NCBI RefSeq assembly: GCF_003058165.1 | Contig: NZ_QBUC01000003.1 | Coordinates: forward strand, 62,001 to 126,000 | Direction of reading: 5' to 3' | Source of the DNA: Paenisporosarcina sp. OV554 | GTDB lineage: Bacteria; Bacillota; Bacilli; Bacillales_A; Planococcaceae | Length of the DNA: 64,000 bases | Shown: positions 40,052 through 49,749 of the stretch, in pieces | Position numbering within the stretch: position 1 is the first letter of the stretch | How the letters are laid out: each line of letters begins with the position of its first letter | The notes under the pieces: model-generated | Databases searched by the model: none | What the model was told of the DNA's origin: nothing | What the model saw: the letters and a program-made list of their open reading frames with translations, nothing else | Translations under genes and position numbers: made by a program

Positions 40052-40095
40052 TCGGGACGTTTTTTGTCCCAGTAGTATAATTTTTGTCCCACTTG
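40052..40095 (-). promoter_or_regulatory. CggR operator
   Basis: Two identical 10-mers GGGACAAAAA (minus strand) start exactly 20 bp apart (40081-40090 and 40061-40070), and the downstream one is extended by CGTCCC into a GGGAC/GTCCC palindrome. Layout and spacing match the tandem CggR operator of B. subtilis. It lies just downstream of the promoter. Confidence 0.85.
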
Positions 40096-40102
40096 TAATA
40101 TT

Positions 40103-40131
40103 AATATACTCTTCTTTATAAAAAAGTGCAA
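40103..40131 (-). promoter_or_regulatory. Promoter of cggR-gap operon
   Basis: TTGCAC (40131-40126), 17-nt spacer, TATATT (40108-40103) on the minus strand. The -35 abuts the T run of the upstream gene's terminator. Confidence 0.8.
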
Positions 40132-40136
40132 ACAAA

Positions 40137-40160
40137 AAGACGTTTACGATGTAAACGCCT
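40137..40160 (-). terminator. Terminator overlapping the glutaredoxin-like gene end
   Basis: GGCGTTTAC ATC GTAAACGTC followed by TTTTTG on the minus strand. It uses the last codons of the gene and ends at the cggR -35 box. Confidence 0.7.
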
Positions 40161-40377
40161 CTAACAATGTTGGATAATCAATTCGACCTTCTTGAATAAT
40201 TTCCCCTTTACTCATAATTACAGGAATGCGTAGGAGATATTTCTCGTGTAGCTCATCATCTTCTTCAATATTAATTTCTTCGATTTCTAAGGAAATATCC
40301 TCTTTTACTAATTCAAGCATTAATTTAGCTTCTTCACATAATGGACAATTAGATCGCGAATAAAATTGAACTTTCAT
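40144..40377 (-). CDS. Glutaredoxin-like protein
   Basis: 77 residues, thioredoxin fold. The active-site pair is Cys11-Pro-Leu-Cys14, and the cis-Pro is in YLLRIPVIM. It is the short glutaredoxin-family form found beside sigL/cggR in many Bacillales. Likely thiol-disulfide exchange in the cytoplasm; partner unknown. It starts 8 nt after the rpoN stop and shares its transcript. Confidence 0.88.
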   Translation of the reverse strand: MKVQFYSRSNCPLCEEAKLMLELVKEDISLEIEEINIEEDDELHEKYLLRIPVIMSKGEIIQEGRIDYPTLLEAFTS

Positions 40378-40385
40378 TATTAATC

Positions 40386-41648
40386 CTACCTTTCAAATCG
40401 TTTTCTTTTTGATGAACCAAAAATGCCAAGCTGTTCTCTATACTTTGCAATTACTCGTCGTGATAAATGTATTCGTTCTATAGAAAGTAAATCGACGATT
40501 CTTTGATCGGATAAAGGTTTGTTTTTGTCTTCATGTTCAATAAAAAATTGAATTCGTGTTTTCACATGAATTGCTGATACATCATCAACTGTTGGTTGCG
40601 AAAAAAAAGACTTTAATGCGACGATTCCAGTTTGCGTCTGAATATATTTTTCTCGAACAGCTCTGCTAACCGTTGACTCGTGTATTTCTAAACGTTCGGC
40701 TAAATCAGTCATAGTCATCGGTACTAAAAAAGATGCCCCATTCGTGAAATAGTTTTGTTGACTATGGACTATTTCCTGAATGATTCGTTGCAAAGTCGAT
40801 TTTCGCCACTGTAATTGAAAGCTCATACTCTCGACTTCTTTTGTTTTTTTCAACACATATGCCTTTGTTTGTTTATCCATTTGCGATGAAAGCGTTTGTG
40901 AATAGGTTTTATCTACTTGTACTTGAGGAAAAGCGTGTCCATAATAATTGATAGTGCACTCATCTTTGTCAAATGATACATAGGCATCAGGTTGAATGTA
41001 AGCAACGTGATGTTGTGTAATTAATTGTAAAGGTGATGTTGAGAAGTTTGATAATGTATCCGCGATTTGTTGAATTTCTTCTAATGAAATATGTATCTTC
41101 TTCGCAAGCTCTTTCCACTTTTTAGAAATAAATAAGTCAAAATGTTTGGATACAATATTTATTGTATTCATTGATAATTTATGATGCATTGCTTGCAAGA
41201 CTAATGCATGTTGTTTTGAGAATGCTCCTATCCCAATTGGCTCACAACGTTGAATGACTGCGATTGCTTCTTGAATTAACCATTCTGGTTTATTTGTCCA
41301 ATTAGCATATTCTTCAACTGTACCAGTAAGGAAACCATCCTCGTCTAGATCATCGATGAGCCAGTGAACCAAATGTCTAAGTTCATCTGATAAATGATAG
41401 TCTATCAATTGTGCATATAGCAGGTCTTTAAAAGAAGAATGGATTGCTTGTTGTTGGACAAATTGAGGAGAAATAAGTGTCGGTCCTTTTGATCGTACTT
41501 TTAACCAAGGGTTCTCATCTTGCTTCTCTCTAAGAAATTGTTCTAGTTCATACGTCGAGAAATTTAAGATTTCAAGTGATTGGCGCAACGATTGAGTCAT
41601 TGCTAATTTTTGTGTCTGTATTTGCAATTGACTTAAGTGTTGTTCCAT
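40386..41648 (-). CDS. rpoN: RNA polymerase sigma-54 factor
   Basis: 420 residues (sigL in Bacillus). Region I is Gln-rich (LSQLQIQTQKLAMTQSLRQSLEILN), the core-binding part follows, then a helix-turn-helix (MTDLAERLEIHESTVSRAVREKY near 317) and the RpoN box variant SRRVIAKYREQLGI near 400. It directs transcription from -24/-12 promoters with enhancer-binding activators, in Bacillus for arginine, levan and branched-chain catabolism. No target operon is in this window. Confidence 0.95.
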   Translation of the reverse strand: MEQHLSQLQIQTQKLAMTQSLRQSLEILNFSTYELEQFLREKQDENPWLKVRSKGPTLISPQFVQQQAIHSSFKDLLYAQLIDYHLSDELRHLVHWLIDDLDEDGFLTGTVEEYANWTNKPEWLIQEAIAVIQRCEPIGIGAFSKQHALVLQAMHHKLSMNTINIVSKHFDLFISKKWKELAKKIHISLEEIQQIADTLSNFSTSPLQLITQHHVAYIQPDAYVSFDKDECTINYYGHAFPQVQVDKTYSQTLSSQMDKQTKAYVLKKTKEVESMSFQLQWRKSTLQRIIQEIVHSQQNYFTNGASFLVPMTMTDLAERLEIHESTVSRAVREKYIQTQTGIVALKSFFSQPTVDDVSAIHVKTRIQFFIEHEDKNKPLSDQRIVDLLSIERIHLSRRVIAKYREQLGIFGSSKRKRFER

Positions 41649-41748
41649 TCAAATCCACCCCTTTGTTCTATTATACGAGACAAGGTCCTTTAAAGAAATG
41701 TGGACAATGGTCGATTTTACTAATAACACATGACTAAATCATGAAACA

Positions 41749-41787
41749 AAAAAACGAGTGGCAGATTTTAGCCACTCGCTGTTTTTT
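41749..41787 (-). terminator. Terminator after the TPM-domain gene
   Basis: AACAGCGAGTGGC / GCCACTCG-type stem with T7 on the minus strand, immediately after the stop codon. Confidence 0.8.
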
Positions 41788-41788
41788 A

Positions 41789-42574
41789 TTAAAATCCACG
41801 ACCTGCTCCGCCACCGCCAGAAGAACCACCTCCACCACCACGGAAACCACCACCTCCGCCTCCGCCAAAACCGCCGCCGAATGAACCTGGTCCGATCATA
41901 GGAAAACCTCCACGACGACCACGAGATCCTGGTCCCATTCCCCCACCTCCACGATTTTTAAAAATCATATAAAGTACGAATAGGATGATAATAATCGTGA
42001 TAAACGACATGGAACCTCCTCCACCGTCGCTACTACTTTTAGACTGCACAGGATTTACGTCTTCCCCATTCCACTCATATTCCTTAGCGATTTCTTGGTA
42101 AAAGACTTTCATCGTATTTAAGATGGCTAAATCAGCTTGGTCATTTTTCATATAAGGTACTGTAAACTCATCTAGGATTCGGCCAACTTTGCCATCTGGT
42201 AAGGCACCTTCCAGACCGTAGCCAACTTCTACCCACATCTCTCGAGAACCCATGTCGATGACAAGCAAGACGCCATTATTTTTCTCTGCATCTCCGAGTT
42301 TATATTCACGAAATGCTTGGTTTGCGAAGCTTTGAATGTCAGCACCGTCTAATGATTTTACTGTCAACACAGCAATTTGAGCACCTGTAGCATCATCTAA
42401 ACGAGCTGCTAATTGATTAATCTCAGCTTTTTGTTCATCATTTAGCAAACCAGCAAAATCTTGCGTATAAATATCACCAACAGGTTGGGGTATTGTTGCC
42501 GCCTGAATCAATGGCGCAAACGTCAACAGAAAAAGAAGCGCCGTTCCTAGGAAAAGCGCAGCTTTTTTCATCAC
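41789..42574 (-). CDS. TPM-domain membrane protein (YgcG-type)
   Basis: 261 residues: signal peptide (1-25), TPM domain (about 35-165; GDIYTQDFAGLLNDEQKAEI, NNGVLLVIDMGSREMWVEVGYG), a transmembrane helix (about 192-208) and a very Gly-rich tail of more than 40 residues. TPM domains are extracytoplasmic and of debated activity (a phosphatase-like role is reported for plant members). It overlaps the lemA stop/start by 4 nt; LemA-TPM pairs are common in bacteria and probably work together. Confidence 0.88.
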   Translation of the reverse strand: MMKKAALFLGTALLFLLTFAPLIQAATIPQPVGDIYTQDFAGLLNDEQKAEINQLAARLDDATGAQIAVLTVKSLDGADIQSFANQAFREYKLGDAEKNNGVLLVIDMGSREMWVEVGYGLEGALPDGKVGRILDEFTVPYMKNDQADLAILNTMKVFYQEIAKEYEWNGEDVNPVQSKSSSDGGGGSMSFITIIIILFVLYMIFKNRGGGGMGPGSRGRRGGFPMIGPGSFGGGFGGGGGGGFRGGGGGSSGGGGAGRGF

Positions 42575-43158
42575 TCGCCATCTCCTCCAAAATCAACTTT
42601 TGGTGCATCTTTTGCAGCTGCATCAGCTTTAAAGTATTCTTTTTCGTCAAAGCCGAAAATCCCTGCAAGTAAAGCACCTGGGAATCGTTTTACTTTTCGA
42701 TTAAAATCAGCAACTTCATTATTATAATCTTGTCTTGCCACCGATAATCGATTTTCCGTACCAGCTAATTCGTCCATCAATTGTCGGAAGTTCGCATCAG
42801 ATTTAAGTTCAGGATAATTCTCCACAACAACTAATAATCGACTTAATGCACCTGATAATTCATCATTGGCTTGTGCTTGAGCTTGTGGAGAACCTGCTCC
42901 AGCCAATCGAGCCCTTGCTTCAGTAACACTATCAATTACATCTTTTTCTTGTTTCGCGAATCCTTTTACTGATTCCACTAAATTAGGAATTAAATCAAGT
43001 CGGCGTTGTAGTTGATTTTCCACTTGTGCATATGCTAGATCCACGTTTTCTTCGCCGTTCACGAATCCGTTATAACTAGGAATTAGCATAAGTGCTAATA
43101 CGACAATAATACCCACTACTACATATAGAGGAACTAAACCTTTTTTCATTTTCTTCAC
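42571..43158 (-). CDS. LemA-family protein
   Basis: 195 residues with one N-terminal transmembrane helix (about 8-28) and a helical bundle outside the membrane: NVDLAYAQVENQLQRRLDLIPNLVESVKGF, EARARLAGAGS and ARQDYNNEVADFNRKVKRFPG, the family signatures. Function is poorly known. Encoded directly upstream of and overlapping the TPM-domain gene. Confidence 0.9.
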   Translation of the reverse strand: MKKMKKGLVPLYVVVGIIVVLALMLIPSYNGFVNGEENVDLAYAQVENQLQRRLDLIPNLVESVKGFAKQEKDVIDSVTEARARLAGAGSPQAQAQANDELSGALSRLLVVVENYPELKSDANFRQLMDELAGTENRLSVARQDYNNEVADFNRKVKRFPGALLAGIFGFDEKEYFKADAAAKDAPKVDFGGDGE

Positions 43159-43210
43159 CTCTTGGTTAGTATAGTCATTATCTACCTCTTTTAGAGATTA
43201 TTAAAACATA

Positions 43211-43248
43211 AAAAAACAGCAGTGACTTCAACCGTCACTGCTGTCTTA
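43211..43248 (-). terminator. clpP terminator
   Basis: A perfect 11-bp stem ACAGCAGTGAC / GTCACTGCTGT, then T6 on the minus strand. Confidence 0.85.
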
Positions 43249-43253
43249 ATTTA

Positions 43254-43847
43254 TTATTTTTTCAAGTCGCTACGAGAAATAATATGATCAACTAAACCAT
43301 ATTCTTTAGCGCGTTCAGCTGTCATGAAATTATCACGATCTGTGTCTTTCGCAATGACATCAACCGGTTGACCTGTACGTTCAGCCAAAATAGTGTTCAA
43401 CTTATCACGTAAGAATAAAATACGTTTAGCAGCGATTTCAATTTCAGTCGCTTGCCCTTGAGCACCACCGAGTGGTTGGTGAATCATGACTTCAGAGTTT
43501 GGTAATGCATATCGTTTTCCTTTTGTTCCAGCAGCTAGTAAGAAAGCCCCCATTGATGCAGCCATACCGATACAGATTGTTTGAACATCAGGTTTAATAA
43601 ATTGCATCGTGTCAAAAATCGCCATACCCGCTGTAATGCTGCCACCTGGGCTGTTAATGTAAATTGAAATGTCTTTTTCTGGATCATCTGCTTCTAGGAA
43701 AAGTAATTGAGCTACTATGGAGTTTGAAACATTGTCATCAATGCCACTACCTAGCATAATTACACGATCTTTAAGTAAACGAGAGTAAATGTCATAAGCA
43801 CGTTCTCCACGGCTTGTTTGTTCAATAACTGTAGGAATTAAGTTCAC
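43254..43847 (-). CDS. clpP: ATP-dependent Clp protease proteolytic subunit
   Basis: 197 residues from GTG 43847, which has AAGGAGG 7 nt upstream; the longer frame to 43952 covers the promoter. The triad Ser98 (GMAASMGAF), His123 (MIHQPLGG) and Asp172 (DTDRDNFM) is at the canonical numbers. It forms the tetradecameric peptidase chamber used with ClpX, ClpC and ClpE; ClpXP is also the normal destroyer of tmRNA-tagged proteins. A CtsR-type box lies on the promoter. Confidence 0.98.
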   Translation of the reverse strand: MNLIPTVIEQTSRGERAYDIYSRLLKDRVIMLGSGIDDNVSNSIVAQLLFLEADDPEKDISIYINSPGGSITAGMAIFDTMQFIKPDVQTICIGMAASMGAFLLAAGTKGKRYALPNSEVMIHQPLGGAQGQATEIEIAAKRILFLRDKLNTILAERTGQPVDVIAKDTDRDNFMTAERAKEYGLVDHIISRSDLKK

Positions 43848-43922
43848 TGAAATTTCCTCCTTCAAACATAAATTAATTTTCTTACATCCTGAGTTTCGTA
43901 AGTTGTTCTCAGTTGTTACTTT

Positions 43923-43952
43923 ATCATATACAAGTTGGTCAAGGAAGGTCAA
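43923..43952 (-). promoter_or_regulatory. Promoter of clpP
   Basis: TTGACC (43952-43947), 18-nt spacer, TATGAT (43928-43923) on the minus strand; TATATG gives a 16-nt alternative. The -35 lies inside the CtsR-type box. Confidence 0.55.
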
Positions 43953-43953
43953 A
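43937..43953 (+). promoter_or_regulatory. CtsR-type operator of clpP
   Basis: GGTCAAGGAAGGTCAAA fits the heptad direct repeat RGTCAAA-NAN-RGTCAAA with one deviation (G for A in the first heptad). Such sites bind CtsR, the heat-shock repressor of clp genes, in low-G+C Gram-positives. Confidence 0.8.
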
Positions 43954-43975
43954 TATTATGCATAAAAAAGTAAAG

Positions 43976-44004
43976 TTGTATTGTTGCTCTTCTCTTTGTA
44001 TAAT
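43976..44004 (+). promoter_or_regulatory. Promoter of tRNA-Arg
   Basis: TTGTAT, 17-nt spacer, TATAAT ending 13 nt before the tRNA. Confidence 0.7.
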
Positions 44005-44017
44005 AGAAAAGTCGCCT

Positions 44018-44089
44018 GCCCTCGTGGTGCAATGGATAGCACGTGAGCCTCCGAAGCTTTAGATGTGAGTTCGATTCTCGCCGAGGGCG
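44018..44089 (+). tRNA. tRNA-Arg (anticodon CCG)
   Basis: 72 nt. Acceptor GCCCTCG/CGAGGGC, D stem GTGC/GCAC, anticodon loop CTCCGAA with CCG (reads CGG, Arg), T arm GTGAG TTCGATT CTCGC. The anticodon stem has a T-T end mismatch. CCA is not encoded. Single-gene unit with its own promoter and terminator, in the same place as the lone tRNA-Arg near crh/clpP in Bacillus. Confidence 0.93.
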
Positions 44090-44101
44090 TCATATATTTA
44101 C

Positions 44102-44140
44102 AAAAAAGACCTTCGACAAAACTGTCGAAGGTCTTTTTTG
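44102..44140. terminator. Bidirectional terminator between tRNA-Arg and crh
   Basis: AAAAAAGACCTTCGACA / TGTCGAAGGTCTTTTTT perfect stem; serves the tRNA on the plus strand and crh on the minus strand. Confidence 0.9.
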
Positions 44141-44144
44141 CTAC

Positions 44145-44402
44145 TTATTCTTCATTTCCAACCATTGCGACTAATCCGGAAACTGCTTGTTCTTCATCCG
44201 ATCCGTCAGCACTGATAACAACTGATGACCCTTTGCTAATAGCTAAGCTCATAATGCCCATAATACTTTTCGCATTAACTTTTTTGGTCTCTTTTTGTAG
44301 ATACACATCTGCTTGATAACGATTTGCTTCCTGTACAAAAAGAGCAGCTTGTCTTGCTTGTAATCCTGATTTTAATCCTACTTGTACTTGTTTTTCCACC
44401 AT
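44145..44402 (-). CDS. crh: Catabolite repression HPr-like protein Crh
   Basis: 85 residues, HPr fold. Position 15 is Gln in GLQARQA instead of the phosphotransfer His, while regulatory Ser46 is kept (KVNAKSIMGI). This is the diagnostic Crh pattern: no PTS transport role, but phosphorylation by HPrK (encoded at 60917) to co-activate CcpA. Last gene of the yvcI-rapZ-yvcK-whiA-crh set. Confidence 0.95.
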   Translation of the reverse strand: MVEKQVQVGLKSGLQARQAALFVQEANRYQADVYLQKETKKVNAKSIMGIMSLAISKGSSVVISADGSDEEQAVSGLVAMVGNEE

Positions 44403-44475
44403 TCGTTCATGCCCCCTATGCTCTTCTCGTTTTTGTATTGTTTTTTATGTTAGCGGAAAAATTGTTTTCCCACAA

Positions 44476-45432
44476 CTATCTATTTACCTTATCGAAAGTT
44501 ACGCCACCGCGAAGACCATCTGCTATTTCATCAAGTTTGCGTAAGCGATGGTTAATCCCTGATTTACTGATAGTACCTGTAGATACCATCTCGCCTAGCT
44601 CTTTTAATGTCACATCTTGGTATTCTACACGTAAACGAGCAATTTCTCTAAGTTTCTCTGGAAGTTGATCGATGCCCATCGCTTTATCAATATATCGTAT
44701 GTTTTCCACTTGGCGTACGGCTGCTCCGATGGTTTTATTTAAATTCGCCGTCTCACAGTTCACCAGGCGATTTACGCTATTTCTCATATCGCGAATGATT
44801 CGTACATCTTCAAATTTTAATAATGCCTGGTGTGCTCCAGTTATACTGAAAAAATCTGAAATTTTTTCTGCTTCTTTTAAATACGTTACAAAACCTTTTT
44901 TACGTTCAATAGTTTTTGCATTTAATCCAAATCCATTCATCAAGTCAACCAATGCTTCACTATGGTCTTTATATAGTGAATATATTTCTAGATGATATGC
45001 AGATGTTTCAGGATTATTAACTGAACCACCTGCTAAAAATGCTCCACGTAAATAGGCGCGCTTACAACAATTTTTTTTGACCAAGTCTGGTGAGATTGTA
45101 TGATTAATTTGAAAATCTTCTGAAATGATTTTCAAATCTTCCAGTAAGGCTTTTGAGCCATCACGTACTCGACAAATATATACATTGTTTTTCTTTAAAC
45201 GCATCTTTTTTCGTACCAGTAATTCTACCCGATAAGGATAAATGGATTTCATGAGAGTATATAGTCGTCTTGCTATTGCTGCATTTTCTGTTTGAACATC
45301 TAAGCTTAAACTCCGATTGGCAAATGAAAGCGCACCATTCATCCGAATAAGTGCTGATAATTCTGCTTTCGCGCAACAAGGGATTATGTCAGCTTGCGTC
45401 ATTTCTTTTTTTGTTTCAGATGCAAATGACAT
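44476..45432 (-). CDS. whiA: WhiA, DNA-binding cell-division/sporulation factor
   Basis: 318 residues. LAGLIDADG-like homing-endonuclease fold without catalysis ([16 protein letters not shown] near 128; [18 protein letters not shown] near 190) and a C-terminal helix-turn-helix ([23 protein letters not shown] near 275). It affects division and chromosome segregation in B. subtilis. AAGGAGG precedes the ATG. Between yvcK and crh as expected. Confidence 0.95.
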   Translation of the reverse strand: MSFASETKKEMTQADIIPCCAKAELSALIRMNGALSFANRSLSLDVQTENAAIARRLYTLMKSIYPYRVELLVRKKMRLKKNNVYICRVRDGSKALLEDLKIISEDFQINHTISPDLVKKNCCKRAYLRGAFLAGGSVNNPETSAYHLEIYSLYKDHSEALVDLMNGFGLNAKTIERKKGFVTYLKEAEKISDFFSITGAHQALLKFEDVRIIRDMRNSVNRLVNCETANLNKTIGAAVRQVENIRYIDKAMGIDQLPEKLREIARLRVEYQDVTLKELGEMVSTGTISKSGINHRLRKLDEIADGLRGGVTFDKVNR

Positions 45433-45458
45433 AAAATTGTCCTCCTTTCAAACGAAAG

Positions 45459-46451
45459 CTAGATAGATGAATTCTTGATGGCACTTTCCCTATCTTCCGC
45501 GTATTGAACCAGCCATTTGGCAACTTTCGTTGCATCATGGCGTATGGCTCCATCCTGAATGGTCGCAATATCTTTTTTGACCACAGTGATTCCTAATTGA
45601 GTTAAGCGAGATTCATCATAACTTACTGGTTTAGACTGTTCTTGTTCATACACTTTTTGAACCTCCAAAGGAACTTCATCCGTATTCAACAAAATGGTTT
45701 CAATAAATGGAGCTCCCATATGTAAAAAGAGTGCGCGAACATGATCAGCTGCAGAATAATTATGTGTTTCTCCGGCTTGTGTCATTAAATTGCAAATGTA
45801 TATATTATGAGCTTTAGATTCGAGAATCGCTTTTTGAATACCTTGCACTAGTAAATTAGGCAAAATACTAGTATATAAACTTCCGGGACCAAATACGAGT
45901 AAATCAGCTTTTCGAATCGCTTTAATCGTATCTGGAAGTGGCTCTACATCATTAGGTGTTAAAAATACTCGATGAATACGCTGATTATATGTAGGAATTT
46001 TTGATTCTCCCGTAACTATTGTACCATCGTCGAGTTCTGCATGGAGAGTAATGGTTTGATTTGCAGCTGGCAATACAGTTCCATGAACATTTAAAACACG
46101 GCTCATTTCACGAATAGCATGTGAAAAGTCGCCGGTTATATCTGTCAAAGCTGTTAACATTAAGTTTCCTAAAGAATGGCCACCTAAGTCATCCGATTCG
46201 CTAAAACGATACTGAAACATTTCTTCAACTAATGGTTCCACATCTGACAATGCTGCCATTACTTTTCGAATATCACCCGGAGGCGGTATATCGTAATCAT
46301 CTCGAAGTCGGCCTGAACTTCCTCCATCATCTGCGACGGTAACAATTGCAGTAATGTCGACAGGGAATTTTTTCAATCCTCGAAGTAACGTAGATAAACC
46401 CGTTCCCCCGCCGATTATTACGATTCGTTTCCGGCGTTTGGAACGTGCCAT
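45459..46451 (-). CDS. yvcK: YvcK/gluconeogenesis factor
   Basis: 330 residues. IVIIGGGTGLSTLLRGLKKFP at the N-terminus and VTVADDGGSSGRLRDDY near 37 are the CofD-like nucleotide-sugar binding signatures; PPGDIRKVMAAL and LGGHSLGNLML follow. YvcK binds UDP-GlcNAc and is needed for normal shape and growth on gluconeogenic carbon. Follows rapZ by 4 nt. Confidence 0.95.
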   Translation of the reverse strand: MARSKRRKRIVIIGGGTGLSTLLRGLKKFPVDITAIVTVADDGGSSGRLRDDYDIPPPGDIRKVMAALSDVEPLVEEMFQYRFSESDDLGGHSLGNLMLTALTDITGDFSHAIREMSRVLNVHGTVLPAANQTITLHAELDDGTIVTGESKIPTYNQRIHRVFLTPNDVEPLPDTIKAIRKADLLVFGPGSLYTSILPNLLVQGIQKAILESKAHNIYICNLMTQAGETHNYSAADHVRALFLHMGAPFIETILLNTDEVPLEVQKVYEQEQSKPVSYDESRLTQLGITVVKKDIATIQDGAIRHDATKVAKWLVQYAEDRESAIKNSSI

Positions 46452-46455
46452 TTCA

Positions 46456-47343
46456 TCAACCCTTTCTATGTTTAATATCCCGATGTGTTATCACTGTTTG
46501 ATAATCTTGTTGGAACAATTTTGCGAAGTATTCCGTAAGTGTTACGGAGCGATGTTGTCCACCTGTACAACCAAATGCGATTACTAGTTGTCGTTTACCT
46601 TCTCGTTTATATTGGGGAATCATATAAACCAGTAAATCAGTTAATTTTTCATTCAACAACTTGGTTTCAGGCCATTTTAATACATAGTCTGATACATCTG
46701 ATTCTAATCCTGTCTTAGGTCGTAATTCTTCTATATAATAAGGGTTTGGTAAAAATCGCACATCAAATACGAGGTCAGCATCAATTGGCATTCCATGTTT
46801 ATAACCAAATGACATGATATTCAAAGTGAAGGTATAGTTGCCTTTTGCTGAAAATTCAGCTTGAATTTTCTCTCGAAGTTCTTTTGGTTTTAAAGAAGAC
46901 GTGTTGTAAATAAATTGTGCTCTTCCTTTTAACTCAGATAATAACAAGCGTTCTCTTGCGATACCTTCTAATGGTAGCCCAGCAGGTGCAAGGGGGTGTG
47001 AACGACGTGTTTCTTTGTAGCGTCTAACCAAAGTTTCATCGTCTGCTTCTAAAAAGAGAATTTTCGGAGTCACCGCATTTTCCTTCTCCATATCATCCAG
47101 AGCGCCGATTAGCGAATCAAATAGATCTCCACCACGCATATCCATGACTGCAGCAATCCGGTTCATATCTTTCCCGGATTCTCTCATTAACTTTAAAAAT
47201 GTCAACAACAAGGCTGGTGGCAAATTATCGATACAGAAAAACCCGAGATCCTCGAAACTTTGAATGGCTACTGTTTTACCTGCGCCAGACATGCCGGTAA
47301 TAATGACAAATTCCGACTCTTGAGTTAGTCGTTGCAATTCCAT
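46456..47343 (-). CDS. rapZ: RNase adapter / nucleotide-binding protein RapZ (YvcJ)
   Basis: 295 residues. Walker A GMSGAGKT near 18-25, [12 protein letters not shown] near 32 and the C-terminal [10 protein letters not shown] near 262 define the family. YvcJ hydrolyses GTP in Bacillus; the E. coli homologue steers GlmZ sRNA decay, but that role is not established here. One-base overlap with the nudix stop. Confidence 0.95.
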   Translation of the reverse strand: MELQRLTQESEFVIITGMSGAGKTVAIQSFEDLGFFCIDNLPPALLLTFLKLMRESGKDMNRIAAVMDMRGGDLFDSLIGALDDMEKENAVTPKILFLEADDETLVRRYKETRRSHPLAPAGLPLEGIARERLLLSELKGRAQFIYNTSSLKPKELREKIQAEFSAKGNYTFTLNIMSFGYKHGMPIDADLVFDVRFLPNPYYIEELRPKTGLESDVSDYVLKWPETKLLNEKLTDLLVYMIPQYKREGKRQLVIAFGCTGGQHRSVTLTEYFAKLFQQDYQTVITHRDIKHRKG

Positions 47344-47819
47344 TATTGTTTCTCTCCCTCGTTTGACACTTGAATATCTTCTTTAATTAATTCAAAGTCA
47401 GTGGTGTAAACAAAAGTGCCGTACTGAACTCCTTTGCCAGAAACAGCAAATTGTAAATTCGTGCGATCTCCCTCTGCCATTGGTAAATGAGCTAAATCTT
47501 CTACCGGATGCCATTCGAGGATTCCTTCGCTTGTGTGCTCAAATGGAATTCCTTCTAAATCATACGCAATAAAGGTAAATAACATCCATTCGGTTTCAAC
47601 CTTCTCATCGTCACGTATGACCATCGTATATACACCTTTTAAATGAGGATTCACAGGTTTAGTGTTCGTTTCCTCTTGAAACTCTCTAATAGCTGCAGTG
47701 TATATGGACTCGCCTGATTCCATTTTCCCACCTGGTGCGACATACCAATCTCTACGTGGTTTCCTTAATAAAAGTACTTGTTGATTTTTCAATATAATTA
47801 AGTTCGCTATACGTTGCAT
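47343..47819 (-). CDS. yvcI: Nudix hydrolase YvcI
   Basis: 158 residues from ATG 47819 (GGAGTG 6 nt upstream); the frame extends to 47849 with no better signal. The Nudix box [23 protein letters not shown] is complete near 38-60. It hydrolyses nucleoside diphosphate-type substrates, possibly damaged nucleotides or mRNA caps. First gene of the conserved yvcI-rapZ-yvcK-whiA-crh cluster. Confidence 0.9.
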   Translation of the reverse strand: MQRIANLIILKNQQVLLLRKPRRDWYVAPGGKMESGESIYTAAIREFQEETNTKPVNPHLKGVYTMVIRDDEKVETEWMLFTFIAYDLEGIPFEHTSEGILEWHPVEDLAHLPMAEGDRTNLQFAVSGKGVQYGTFVYTTDFELIKEDIQVSNEGEKQ

Positions 47820-47879
47820 ATTCGACACTCCACATCCAAATAAACTCACTCATTCTATTATACAACTTTGATGGATACC

Positions 47880-48016
47880 ATACCAAAAAGAATGCAATAA
47901 GATTAGACGAATGTGCTCCTATCGCTCGAGACCATTAAATATGGCACAGGAAAATGCGAGTTAATATAATAAGATTACATGCTTCGTAGCCATTGATTGC
48001 GTCTACTGATGAAGAA
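47880..48016. other. Intergenic stretch upstream of yvcI
   Basis: No gene. It must contain the promoter of the yvcI-rapZ-yvcK-whiA-crh unit; no clear -35/-10 pair was chosen. Confidence 0.3.
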
Positions 48017-48265
48017 AGGTTTCTAGGTCGCTTCGGACGCTTTTCCTGCTGCACCATGGTCTATAGAACAAAGAGGCTGGGCTTGTGACTTTACTTTGTC
48101 ACTTCACCCATCCCTTTTCTCAGATCATCCTGCGGCAGTTGTGCGTCCTTCGCTCCCTTGCAACCTGAACTTGCTCAGTAATGATGATTTGGTTTACTAG
48201 AGAATTGATAGTTTCTTTATGTAGATATTCGGCCGAAGATACTATTTCGACCTCTTTCTACTTCT
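48017..48265 (+). repeat. 250-bp structured interspersed repeat, copy 2
   Basis: Direct copy of 8163-8412, sharing CGCTTCGGACGCTTT, CCTGCTGCA, GGGCTTGTGAC, CCTTCGCTCCCTTGCAACCT, GGTTTACTA and TTCGGCCGAAGATACTATTTCG. Differences respect pairing in several helices: the GTGAC/GTCAC tip has a longer loop, and CTGCTGCA pairs with TGCGGCAG. It lies in the gap between yvcI and trxB. Confidence 0.8.
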
Positions 48266-48334
48266 GTTATTTTACCTTCTCCTATCAAGTAGGAGCGTTA
48301 ATGAAACAACTATCCAAAATAAAGAAAATGGGTA

Positions 48335-48554
48335 GCAGCCGAAATAGCATCTTCGGCTGCTTGGTTCTTTAAAGAAAAGTGTCGATTCATTAGTAAGCCA
48401 AAATATAGTAATAACTTGCTCGAAGGTTGTAGGGGAGCGACGAAAGTATCCAAGCCGCAAGATTATCTGTAGAAGTATGTGACTTCACATTCCCCCTTAC
48501 TTATTCATTAGGTAAAGGTGTAGCATCGTGCTTTCCAAAGCTCCCCCGAAACCT
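48335..48554 (-). repeat. 250-bp structured repeat, copy 3, inverted
   Basis: The reverse complement aligns with copies 1 and 2, more diverged: GCAGCCGAAGATGCTATTTCGGCTGC at its end hairpin, and TAGTAAGCCAAA, GGTTGTAGGGGAGCGACGAAAG, GCCGCAAGATTATCTGTAG and a closing AAACCT. With copy 2 it forms a 540-bp inverted pair separated by about 70 bp. Confidence 0.7.
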
Positions 48555-48582
48555 GAGTGAAAAACCGATTTCACTTGTATAC

Positions 48583-48633
48583 ATTAAAAAAGAGGCTGCC
48601 CATCGATTTTCATCGACGAACAGCCTGTCAAAA
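48583..48633 (-). terminator. trxB terminator
   Basis: AGGCTG...CAGCCT with an inner TCGATG/CATCGA helix and T6 on the minus strand. Confidence 0.75.
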
Positions 48634-48726
48634 ATGTTGCTATAAAAAGGGGGTCAATTTACTTCCTTAAATATACACCTTTATTGTTGCAAGCGTATTA
48701 CAGATGGATTAAAGAATGATTAAAAA

Positions 48727-49689
<963 letters not shown>

Positions 49690-49749
49690 CTAAACCCAAT
49701 GTTCTGTAACAAATGTATAAGATTCATGTCGCTTATTCAACTTATTTGC

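Noticed and set aside
48181-48460. Short frames on both strands in the yvcI-trxB gap
   Set aside because: They fall inside copies 2 and 3 of the structured repeat and are not shared as proteins with copy 1.
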